From NCBI GenBank assembly GCA_018816345.1, contig JAHIWG010000007.1, forward strand, positions 1-33,927: a stretch of 33,927 nt of DNA. The letters run 5' to 3'. The notes under the pieces are model-generated. The model searched no databases and had not been told where the DNA came from. It was given only the letters and a program-made list of their open reading frames with translations. This DNA is from Spirochaetota bacterium. GTDB taxonomy: Bacteria > Spirochaetota > Spirochaetia > Treponematales > UBA12059. The stretch's first letter is position 1, and each line of letters begins with the position of its first letter. The position numbers were made by a program, and so were the translations under genes. This document shows, one piece after another, positions 14,840-21,955 of the stretch.

Positions 14840-16336
14840 ATGGAATCCATCATACTAGGAATCGTCCAGGGCTCGGCGACGCTCCTCGATCCGGCGATCC
14901 TGGCTCTTATTATCGGAGGGACTATATTCGGGATACTGATAGGCGCGCTGCCGGGCTTGACGAGCACTATGGGCGTCGCCCTCCTCGTGCCCGTGACGTT
15001 CGCCATGTCAGCGACCCAGGGCCTGGCCCTGCTCGGGGCGATCTATTGCTCCTCGACGTACGCGGGCGCGATCAGCGCGATCCTGATAAACATTCCCGGA
15101 ACCCCGGCTAACTGCTGCACTATACTCGACGGCTATCCGATGACCAAGAACGGCGAGGCCTCCAGGGCGATAGCCCTCGCGACGGTGGCCTCGGCGATAG
15201 GAGGCATGGCGAGCACGGTCGCGCTCCTGTTCCTGGCGCCGCCCCTGGCGGAGCTCGCGCTTCGCTTCGGCTCTCAGGAGTATTTCCTCCTGGCGCTGTT
15301 CGGCGTAAGCGTTATCGCGTCGCTATCGAACGGCAATATGCTCAAGGGCTTCATAGCGGGTATCCTCGGCCTCTTCCTCTCCTCTATCGGCATGCATCCA
15401 ATAACGGGCGATCTGCGCTTCACTATGGGAATCCCCGAGCTGTATAACGGGCTCCCCCTCGTCGTCGCCCTGATCGGCCTCTACTCGGTGCCAGAGGTGA
15501 TCGCGACGCTCCGGGATCCTGGAGCCTGCGCCGTCGGCGGCGTAGCCGAGGTGCGGGGCGTATTCGGGCAGATGCTAGAGGTATTCAAGTACAAGGTCGT
15601 TATGCTCCGGGCCTCCGTCATCGGGACGGTCGTCGGAATCGTTCCCGGGGCCGGCAGCTCGATAGCGAGCTTCATCGCGTACGACGACGCGAAGAAGAAC
15701 TCGAAGCGGCCCGGCGACTTTGGGCTCGGTAGCGCGGAAGGGCTAATCGCCTCCGAGACGGCGAACAACGCCGTAGTCGGCGGCTCGCTCGTACCGACGC
15801 TGACCCTCGGGATACCGGGCAATTCCGTCTCGGCCGTGCTCCTGGGCGGGTTGCTCGTGCACGGCCTGAAACCGGGCCCGGCGCTTTTCGCCGATGACTC
15901 CGGTACCGTCTACGGCTTCATTATGAGCCTGTTCGTGGCGAACCTCGTGTTCGTGCCGGTAGGGCTCCTGGTCGCGCGCTTCGGCGTGAAGTTCATAAAG
16001 ATGCCCGCCACGATACTAGGGCCCCTCGTGCTCGGGCTCGCGGTCATAGGCTCGTACGCCATCAACGCCTCCCTCGCGGAGGTCTGGATCATGGTGGCCA
16101 TTGGCTTCCTCGGATTCCTCTTGAAGGAATTCGGCATGCCTCGGGAACCGCTCGTCCTGGGCCTGGTGCTAGGCTCGATGGCCGAGGGGGAGTTGTCCCG
16201 CTCCTTGGCCCTCGTCAGGAACGGCGTCCCGGAACTGCTCGCGAGCTTCGTATCCAGGCCGCTCTCGCTGGTCATACTAGCCTTGACGCTCCTCTCGGTA
16301 TTCAAGGGCGCGCTGTCGCAGAGGAAGCGGAAGTAG
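14840..16336 (+). CDS. tctA: TctA-family large permease subunit (TTT system)
   Basis: The 498-residue, strongly hydrophobic protein has the TctA signatures: GALPGLTSTMGVALLVPVTF near the N-terminus and the related GIVPGAGSSIASFIAYDDAK in the second half, as expected from its internal duplication. SETANNAVVGGSLVPTLTLG, a third conserved block, is also present. It forms the membrane channel for substrates handed over by TctC, driven by an ion gradient. GGGAGAAGG (14822-14830) is the SD. It ends the operon; the convergent lysC begins 42 nt further on. Confidence 0.95.
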   Translation: MESIILGIVQGSATLLDPAILALIIGGTIFGILIGALPGLTSTMGVALLVPVTFAMSATQGLALLGAIYCSSTYAGAISAILINIPGTPANCCTILDGYPMTKNGEASRAIALATVASAIGGMASTVALLFLAPPLAELALRFGSQEYFLLALFGVSVIASLSNGNMLKGFIAGILGLFLSSIGMHPITGDLRFTMGIPELYNGLPLVVALIGLYSVPEVIATLRDPGACAVGGVAEVRGVFGQMLEVFKYKVVMLRASVIGTVVGIVPGAGSSIASFIAYDDAKKNSKRPGDFGLGSAEGLIASETANNAVVGGSLVPTLTLGIPGNSVSAVLLGGLLVHGLKPGPALFADDSGTVYGFIMSLFVANLVFVPVGLLVARFGVKFIKMPATILGPLVLGLAVIGSYAINASLAEVWIMVAIGFLGFLLKEFGMPREPLVLGLVLGSMAEGELSRSLALVRNGVPELLASFVSRPLSLVILALTLLSVFKGALSQRKRK

Positions 16337-16342
16337 GCCGAC

Positions 16343-16365
16343 CGCCGCGACGATGGCGCGCGGCG
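16343..16365. terminator. Weak inverted repeat between convergent tctA and lysC
   Basis: CGCCGCG (16343-16349) pairs with CGCGGCG (16359-16365) around a 9-nt loop in the 42-nt gap between the two stop codons. There is no T tract on either side, so intrinsic termination is doubtful. I see no other terminator for either gene. Confidence 0.3.
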
Positions 16366-16378
16366 ATCCAGGCGATGC

Positions 16379-17392
16379 CTAGAGGCTCCCTACCGCGCCG
16401 AAAAGAGCCCGCACGAGGGCGTGCGCGTCGTCGGCGCGGCACGCGAAGGATACGGCGTCGGGATCAGGGGGCGAGCGCCGGCGGGAAGCGACGGCCGCGC
16501 CGCGGGCTTCCGCGGCCTCTCCGGCCCGCCTGAGGACCTCAGCCGCGCGGCCTGGCCTGCAGATGACCGACACGACGGCCTCGCCGCCGTCCTTGACCGA
16601 CGCTATGCCGAGCAAGGCTGGCGCGTCCGCGGGCAGGGGCTCGGCGCTGACGAGGGTGCCTAAGCCCTCGTCGAACGTCGAGCGCACGCGTATCCTGACG
16701 CCGAAGCGCTCGCCTAGCACGGCCGACCGGTCGTGGAGCACGCGCGCCCCGTTGGAGGCGAGGCGGTACATGGACCCGTAGTCGAGCCGTTCGAGGAACG
16801 GCGCCTCCGGGACAATCCTGGGGTCGGCAGTCGCGACGCCCGGCACGTCGGTGTAGATGTCGACGAAATCGGCCTTGGCGTAGGCGCCGACGGCGACGGC
16901 GCTGGTGTCCGAGCCTCCGCGGCCTATGGTCACGATGCCCCCGTTGGGGCTGACCGCTTGGAACCCCGTCACGACGGGCACGGCGCCGGAGTCGAGCACC
17001 GCCATGACGCGGTCGACGTCCACGTCGCTGACCTCGGCGTCGCCGTAGGGGCCCGAGGCGCGGATGCCGGCGGAGTAGGCGGTGAGCGGGACGGCCTTCG
17101 TGCCCCTCGCCGATAGGAGCGAGGCGACGAGGCAGGCGGAGATAGTCTCGCCGCAGGAGGCCATCAGGTCGCGCACGAGGCCGTCGGACTGGCCCGAGCC
17201 GACGGGGGCCGGCTCGAGGAGGCCGAGCAGGGTATCGGTCGCGTACGGAGCGCCCTTCCGGCCCATGGCGGATACGACGACGACGATCCTATCGCCCGCG
17301 GCCCTCGCGGCCTCCACCTTACGAAGCATGCGCTCACGGGCGTCAGGGTCGGCGACCGACGTCCCTCCGAATTTCTGTACGATGAAGGCCAC
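16379..17392 (-). CDS. lysC: Aspartate kinase, short form
   Basis: Aspartokinase makes aspartyl-4-phosphate, the first step to lysine, diaminopimelate, threonine and methionine. The 337-residue protein opens with VQKFGGTSV (5-13). The kinase core ends with GRGGSDTSAVAVGAYAKAD and YTDVPGVATADPR (about 157-192). After the kinase domain only some 85 residues remain, with one ACT-like unit (PALLGIASVKDGGEAVVSVI); typical enzymes have about 400 residues and two ACT units. Feedback control may therefore be altered. The GTG at 17392 has AGGGAG upstream. It lies 10 nt behind asd in the same operon. Confidence 0.9.
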   Translation of the reverse strand: MAFIVQKFGGTSVADPDARERMLRKVEAARAAGDRIVVVVSAMGRKGAPYATDTLLGLLEPAPVGSGQSDGLVRDLMASCGETISACLVASLLSARGTKAVPLTAYSAGIRASGPYGDAEVSDVDVDRVMAVLDSGAVPVVTGFQAVSPNGGIVTIGRGGSDTSAVAVGAYAKADFVDIYTDVPGVATADPRIVPEAPFLERLDYGSMYRLASNGARVLHDRSAVLGERFGVRIRVRSTFDEGLGTLVSAEPLPADAPALLGIASVKDGGEAVVSVICRPGRAAEVLRRAGEAAEARGAAVASRRRSPPDPDAVSFACRADDAHALVRALFGAVGSL

Positions 17393-17402
17393 AAGGTTCT
17401 CC

Positions 17403-18416
17403 CTAGCGCAGTAGTTTACGGGCGATGAGCGTCTCGGCTATCTGGACGGCGTTGAGCGCGGCGCCCTTGCGAAGGTTATCCGATACTACCCATAGATTCA
17501 ATCCGTTGGGCACGGTCGGATCGGCGCGGAGCCGGCCCACGAACGTCTCGTCCCTGCCGTCGGCGTCGAGCGCCGTCGGGTAGACGAGCTTGGACGGATC
17601 GTCCATCACCTTGATCCCGGGCGAGCGCTCCAGGAGCTCCCTGACGGCCGCCACGGTGAAGGGCTTCTCGGTCTGCACGTTGATCGATTCGGAGTGGCCT
17701 CGGTATACGGCCACCCGGACGGCCGTCGGGCTGACCTCGATGGCCGGATCGAGTATCTTCTTGGTCTCGTTGACCATCTTCATCTCTTCCTTGGTATAGC
17801 CGTTATCCAGGAACACGTCGATATGGGGCAGGGCGTTGAAGAGTATCTGCCTCGGGTAGACCTTGGCCTCTACGGGATTACCGGCGACGAAGGCCTTGGC
17901 CTGGTTGGTGAGCTCCGCGATCGCCTTGCCCCCGGTTCCAGAGACGGCCTGGTAGGTCGAGACTACGACCCGCTGTACCTTGTAGGCGTCGTGGATCGGC
18001 TTGAGCGCCACGAGCATCTGGATAGTGGAGCAGTTCGGGTTGGCGATTATGCCCTTGTGGGCGTCCAGGGCCTCGGGGTTGACTTCGGGCACGACCAGGG
18101 GCACGCCGGGATCCATGCGCCACGCGGACGAGTTGTCCACGACGATTGCTCCCTCCGCGACGGCGATAGGGGCCAGGACGAGACTCGCGTCCCCGCCCGC
18201 GGAGAATATGGCGACGTCGACTCCGGTGAACGCGCCTTCCTTTGCTTCCGCGACAGCGACGTCAGCGCCCTTGAAGCGGACCGACTTGCCGACGTTGGCC
18301 GCCACGTCGAGCGGCACGAGCCTCGAGACGGGGAAGCCGCGCTGCTCCAGCGTCTTTATCATCTCGTGCCCGACCGCGCCCATCGCCCCGACTACCGCTA
18401 CAGTATATTCCTTCAT
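17403..18416 (-). CDS. asd: Aspartate-semialdehyde dehydrogenase
   Basis: The 337-residue enzyme reduces aspartyl-phosphate to aspartate semialdehyde with NADPH. It shows the nucleotide-binding GAMGAVG (10-16), DNSSAWRMD, and ANPNCSTIQM with the catalytic cysteine C129. The later VAVYRGHSESI contains the conserved active-site histidine region. Length is standard. The ATG at 18416 has GGAGG 6 nt upstream. It is the first gene of an asd-lysC operon whose two enzymes catalyse consecutive steps, with the promoter at 18464-18492. Confidence 0.96.
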   Translation of the reverse strand: MKEYTVAVVGAMGAVGHEMIKTLEQRGFPVSRLVPLDVAANVGKSVRFKGADVAVAEAKEGAFTGVDVAIFSAGGDASLVLAPIAVAEGAIVVDNSSAWRMDPGVPLVVPEVNPEALDAHKGIIANPNCSTIQMLVALKPIHDAYKVQRVVVSTYQAVSGTGGKAIAELTNQAKAFVAGNPVEAKVYPRQILFNALPHIDVFLDNGYTKEEMKMVNETKKILDPAIEVSPTAVRVAVYRGHSESINVQTEKPFTVAAVRELLERSPGIKVMDDPSKLVYPTALDADGRDETFVGRLRADPTVPNGLNLWVVSDNLRKGAALNAVQIAETLIARKLLR

Positions 18417-18442
18417 CGAATCCTCCGTCTTGAATTTAGTGG

Positions 18443-18458
18443 CTCATCAAGTGATGAG
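18443..18458. promoter_or_regulatory. Perfect inverted repeat at the asd transcription start
   Basis: CTCATCA (18443-18449) and TGATGAG (18452-18458) are perfect arms around AG. The predicted start of asd transcription falls at about 18457, so the palindrome lies at +1 to +15. This is a good position for a repressor operator, or for a small hairpin at the 5' end of the mRNA. The binding protein is unknown. Confidence 0.45.
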
Positions 18459-18463
18459 TAGCA

Positions 18464-18492
18464 ACTATACTACGCATTCGCCGATACGACAA
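18464..18492 (-). promoter_or_regulatory. Promoter of asd-lysC
   Basis: Read on the minus strand, TTGTCG (18487-18492), a 17-nt spacer and TATAGT (18464-18469) form a sigma-70-type promoter. It is 48 nt upstream of the asd start codon. Confidence 0.65.
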
Positions 18493-18538
18493 GCACGGAT
18501 CGCGCGGCGGCTCGGGGAAGGCGGCCGTCCCGGGGCGC

Positions 18539-18567
18539 TTGTGAACGGCTCGACGCTGCGCTAGGAT
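18539..18567 (+). promoter_or_regulatory. Promoter of the receiver/ATP-grasp gene, probably leaderless
   Basis: TTGTGA (18539-18544), a 17-nt spacer and TAGGAT (18562-18567) form a promoter-like pair. Only 7 nt separate the -10 from the ATG at 18575, so transcription would begin at about the start codon. No separate SD is present. Confidence 0.5.
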
Positions 18568-18574
18568 TGCATGC

Positions 18575-21541
18575 ATGTACTTCAACGAACTGGTCGCCTC
18601 GTACGATAGGGAGCGCCACGAGCGCGATATCTTCCACGACCTCATGCGGAACCGGGTGCGCGAGATTCTCCTCGTCGCCAGCCTCTACGACTCGTTCGTG
18701 CTCGAGAGCGACGGCGCCCTGTCCGAGCAGATATACGGGGAATTCTTCAAGCTGAACCTGACGACCGCCCCCCGCGTCACCTGCGCGTACACGCCCGAGG
18801 CGGCCATAGAGATGTTCGGGGCCGGCGGCTTCGATATGGTCATCCTGATGGCCGGCCTGGACTTCGACGTCCCTCTCGCCCTGGCCAAGCGCATGAAGTC
18901 GGTCTGGCCCAACGTCCCCGTCCTCCTACTGGCGATGAACAACTCGAGCCTCGCCGGCCTCGGCTCGGGTCGCCTGAGCTGCGACGACGTCATAGACAGG
19001 GTCTTCGTCTGGAACGGCTACTCCAAGCTGTTCGTCGGCATGATCAAGTACGTCGAGGACCGGTGGAACGTCGATAACGATACCCGCGTAGGCATGGTGC
19101 GCGTCGTGCTCCTAATCGAGGACTCCGTCCGCTACTACTCGCGCTACCTCCCTCTCCTGTACTCGGTCGTGATGAAGCAGACCCAGCAGCTAGTCGAGGA
19201 GGAGAAGTCGGTCGAGACGTATAAGATCCTCAGGATGAGGGGACGTCCAAAGGTGCTCCTGGCCACGAGCTACGAGGAGGCGATGTCCCTCTACGAGCGC
19301 TACGAGCCGTACCTGCTCACGGTGATCTCCGACGTGCGCTTCGGGAATGAGGGGGTCGAGGACCCGGAGGCGGGCTTCCGCTTCCTCGCCATGACCAAGC
19401 AGCGCAAGCCCGACCTGCCCGTGATGATTCAGTCGAGCGAGCCGGACAACCGCGAGAAGGCGTACGCGCTCGGCGCCTCGTTTGCCGATAAGAATTCCAA
19501 CACCCTGGCCCGCGAGCTCGGTAAATTCTTCCAGTCTCAGCTTGGATTCGGCCCCTTCGTGTTCCGTAACCCAGAGGGAGAGGAGATATCGAGGGCGAGG
19601 AACATGGACGAATTCGGCGAGCAGATGCGCGCCGTGCCCGCGGAGAGCCTCCTCTATCACGCCGACCGCAACCATTTCTCGGCCTGGCTTATGGCCAGGG
19701 GCGAGGTCCGCTTCGCCAGGATAATACGCAACTACCTCCCCGAGGACTTCTCCGGGCCCGCGGAGCTCCGCGACTTCATATGCCGCGCCCTGGACGATCT
19801 CCAGCGGGGCAAGGCCCGCGGGGTTATACCGGCGGTAGGCGCCTCCACGGCGGACAGGGGCCTCTCCCGGCTAGGCGGGGGCTCCGTCGGGGGCAAGGGC
19901 AGGGGGCTGGCCTTCATCAAGAGCCTGATCGATAACCTCGCCTTCCCCAAGGCCCAGAACGGCATGGAGATACGCCTTCCGTATACCGCGTTCATAGGCA
20001 TAGACGAATTCGAGCGCTTCATGGACCAGCACGGCCTATGGGGCTTCTCGTGGTACGCGGCGCCCGAGTCCGAGGTCAGGAAGGCCTTCCTCGCCAGGCC
20101 CCTCGACCCCGAGCTCGTCTCGAGGCTGCGCGCCTTCCTTTCGACGACCGACAAGCCCTTGGCGGTCCGTTCCTCCGGCCTCTTCGAGGACATGCTGATG
20201 GTGCCGTTCTCCGGCGTGTACGATACCTTCCTAATACCCAACGCCGATCCCGATCCCGAGCGCAGGCTGGGACAGCTATGCGACGCCATCAAGCTCATCT
20301 ACGCAAGCCTCTATTCCGAGTCCGCCCGCGCCTATTTCGACGTCGCCTCGTACAAGATCGAGGAGGAGCGCATGGCCGTCGTAGTGCAGGAGCTCGTAGG
20401 GAGGCGGAAGGGTCGATGGTACTATCCGCTCGTCGCGGGCACCGCGCAGTCGTACAACTACTATCCGGTGTCGTACCTGAAACCCGACGACGGCCTGTGC
20501 GTCGCCGCCCTCGGGCTGGGGCCGTACGTGGTCGAGGGCGGGGAGGCGCATCGGTTCTCGCCGCGTTACCCCAAGCTGGACGTCGTGGCCCCCGGGCGCG
20601 GTACGAGCGGCACGCAGAGGTGGTTCTACGCCCTCGACATGGAACGCCTCGACTTCGACCTGTCGGCGGGCGAGGAGGCGACGCTGTCCAGGCTCGACCT
20701 GTCCGAGGCGGAGGCCGATCCCGGCTTCGCGACGGTCGCCAGCACCTGGAGCGTGGACGACGACCGCCTCGAGCCCGGCGTGTCAGCGCGCGGGCCTAGG
20801 ATCCTCGACTTCGCCCCGGTGCTGAAGTACGACGCGTTCCCGTTCGCCGCCGTCGTCGACGCCGTCCTCGAGGTCGGGGCCAAGAGCATGGGCATCCCGG
20901 TCGAGATAGAGTACGCGATAAGCGACGACGGCCTTGGCGGCGCTCCCGTGTTCTACGTATTGCAGATCAAGCCGCTAATCCAGCACGCGGGCCGCTTGGA
21001 AGTGGATATAGACGGCGTCGATACGGCCGACTGCCTCATTGTCTCGGAGCGGAGCATGGGCAACGGCAGGGACGAAACGATCCGCGACGTCATATGGGTC
21101 GATCCCGAGCGCTTCGACCGGTCCAGGACCGAGGCCATGGCCCTCGAGATAGAGGCGATCGACCGGGAGCTCAAGGCCCTCGGCAGGCGCTACGTGCTCA
21201 TCGGCCCCGGTCGCTGGGGCACGAGGGACCGTTGGCTAGGCGTTCCCGTATCGTTCTCCCAGATATCCAGCGCCAGGGTCATAGTCGAGGCCGACCTGCC
21301 CGACTTCCGCGTCGACTCCTCGCTGGGCAGCCATTTCTTCCATAACGTCACCAGCATGAACATAGGCTACCTAACGGTACCCTGGGGGGGCGGCGCGGGC
21401 AAGGTCGATTGGGCCTGGCTCGCGGGCCTGCCCGTCGAGCGGCGTACCGAGAGCTGCGTCTGGGCTAGCCTGGCCTCGCCCCTCGACATCGTCATGGACG
21501 GGAAGCGGGGCCGCTCGATCGTGCGGAAGCCGCGATCCTAG
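18575..21541 (+). CDS. Receiver-PEP/pyruvate-binding (PPDK_N) hybrid protein
   Basis: The 988-residue protein has three parts. Residues about 29-150 look like a degenerate receiver fold. Residues about 175-320 look like an intact receiver, with ED at 182-183, D253, S287/S288 and K306. Residues about 430-805 match the ATP-binding domain of PEP synthase/PPDK: GGGSVGGKGRG (434-444), VRSSGLFED (531-539), VEIEYAI (776-782) and VLQIKPL (795-801). The remaining ~180 residues carry GPGRWGTRDRWLGVP (877-891) and GSHFFHNVTSMNIGYLTV. I find no swivelling phospho-histidine domain (no GG-x-x-SH motif) and no PEP-binding barrel, so it cannot be a complete PEP synthase. Similar proteins exist in Bacteroidetes as I recall, without known function. 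The protein could be an ATP-dependent phosphotransferase controlled by phosphorylation (inference). Confidence 0.75.
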   Translation: MYFNELVASYDRERHERDIFHDLMRNRVREILLVASLYDSFVLESDGALSEQIYGEFFKLNLTTAPRVTCAYTPEAAIEMFGAGGFDMVILMAGLDFDVPLALAKRMKSVWPNVPVLLLAMNNSSLAGLGSGRLSCDDVIDRVFVWNGYSKLFVGMIKYVEDRWNVDNDTRVGMVRVVLLIEDSVRYYSRYLPLLYSVVMKQTQQLVEEEKSVETYKILRMRGRPKVLLATSYEEAMSLYERYEPYLLTVISDVRFGNEGVEDPEAGFRFLAMTKQRKPDLPVMIQSSEPDNREKAYALGASFADKNSNTLARELGKFFQSQLGFGPFVFRNPEGEEISRARNMDEFGEQMRAVPAESLLYHADRNHFSAWLMARGEVRFARIIRNYLPEDFSGPAELRDFICRALDDLQRGKARGVIPAVGASTADRGLSRLGGGSVGGKGRGLAFIKSLIDNLAFPKAQNGMEIRLPYTAFIGIDEFERFMDQHGLWGFSWYAAPESEVRKAFLARPLDPELVSRLRAFLSTTDKPLAVRSSGLFEDMLMVPFSGVYDTFLIPNADPDPERRLGQLCDAIKLIYASLYSESARAYFDVASYKIEEERMAVVVQELVGRRKGRWYYPLVAGTAQSYNYYPVSYLKPDDGLCVAALGLGPYVVEGGEAHRFSPRYPKLDVVAPGRGTSGTQRWFYALDMERLDFDLSAGEEATLSRLDLSEAEADPGFATVASTWSVDDDRLEPGVSARGPRILDFAPVLKYDAFPFAAVVDAVLEVGAKSMGIPVEIEYAISDDGLGGAPVFYVLQIKPLIQHAGRLEVDIDGVDTADCLIVSERSMGNGRDETIRDVIWVDPERFDRSRTEAMALEIEAIDRELKALGRRYVLIGPGRWGTRDRWLGVPVSFSQISSARVIVEADLPDFRVDSSLGSHFFHNVTSMNIGYLTVPWGGGAGKVDWAWLAGLPVERRTESCVWASLASPLDIVMDGKRGRSIVRKPRS

Positions 21542-21573
21542 CCGGAGGACGCCTCGCTCCTAGCCGGACGACG
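21536..21573. repeat. 22-bp-period duplication carrying both stop codons
   Basis: TCCTAGCCGGAGGACG (21536-21551) recurs as TCCTAGCCGGACGACG (21558-21573), with 15 of 16 bases equal. The first copy holds the plus-strand stop TAG (21539-21541). The second holds the minus-strand stop of the response regulator (21560-21562). Only 18 nt separate the two convergent genes, and no terminator is visible. Confidence 0.7.
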
Positions 21574-21955
21574 ACAGCAGCCTGCGGCACTCCCGCATCA
21601 GGGCCCGCACGTTCCACGGCTTCCCGAAGAACGCGTCGAGCGTTCCCCCGGAGCGGAGCCTGTCCAGGTGCTCGGCCTCGACCTGACCCGAGACCATGAC
21701 GGTCTTGACGTCGGGATGGTCCGCCCTGACGAGCTCGATGAACTCGTCGCCCTTCATGCCCGGCATCAGCCAGTCGGAGATGACGAGGACTACCTTGACT
21801 CCCGCCGCGTCCAGTTCCTCGATCGCCTCGAGGCCCTCGGTCGCGTCCCTGGCTATCTCGTACCGGAAGGAGGGGCCGAGCTCGGTCCTGAGGTCCTGGC
21901 GTAGCGCGAGGAGTATCAGGGGCTCGTCGTCGACGAGCAGTATAGCCTTTTCCAT
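21560..21955 (-). CDS. Single-domain response regulator (CheY-like)
   Basis: The 131-residue protein is a lone receiver domain without an output domain. All key residues are present: acidic pocket DDE (9-11), phospho-acceptor D61 in VISDWLMPGMKG, S89 in VMVSGQ, and K112 in FFGKPW. It starts directly after the kinase stop (TAG then ATG, no spacer), so the two are co-translated and almost certainly form a pair. Output must go through another protein; the facing receiver/ATP-grasp protein and the nearby chemoreceptor are candidates by position only. Confidence 0.92.
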   Translation of the reverse strand: MEKAILLVDDEPLILLALRQDLRTELGPSFRYEIARDATEGLEAIEELDAAGVKVVLVISDWLMPGMKGDEFIELVRADHPDVKTVMVSGQVEAEHLDRLRSGGTLDAFFGKPWNVRALMRECRRLLSSSG

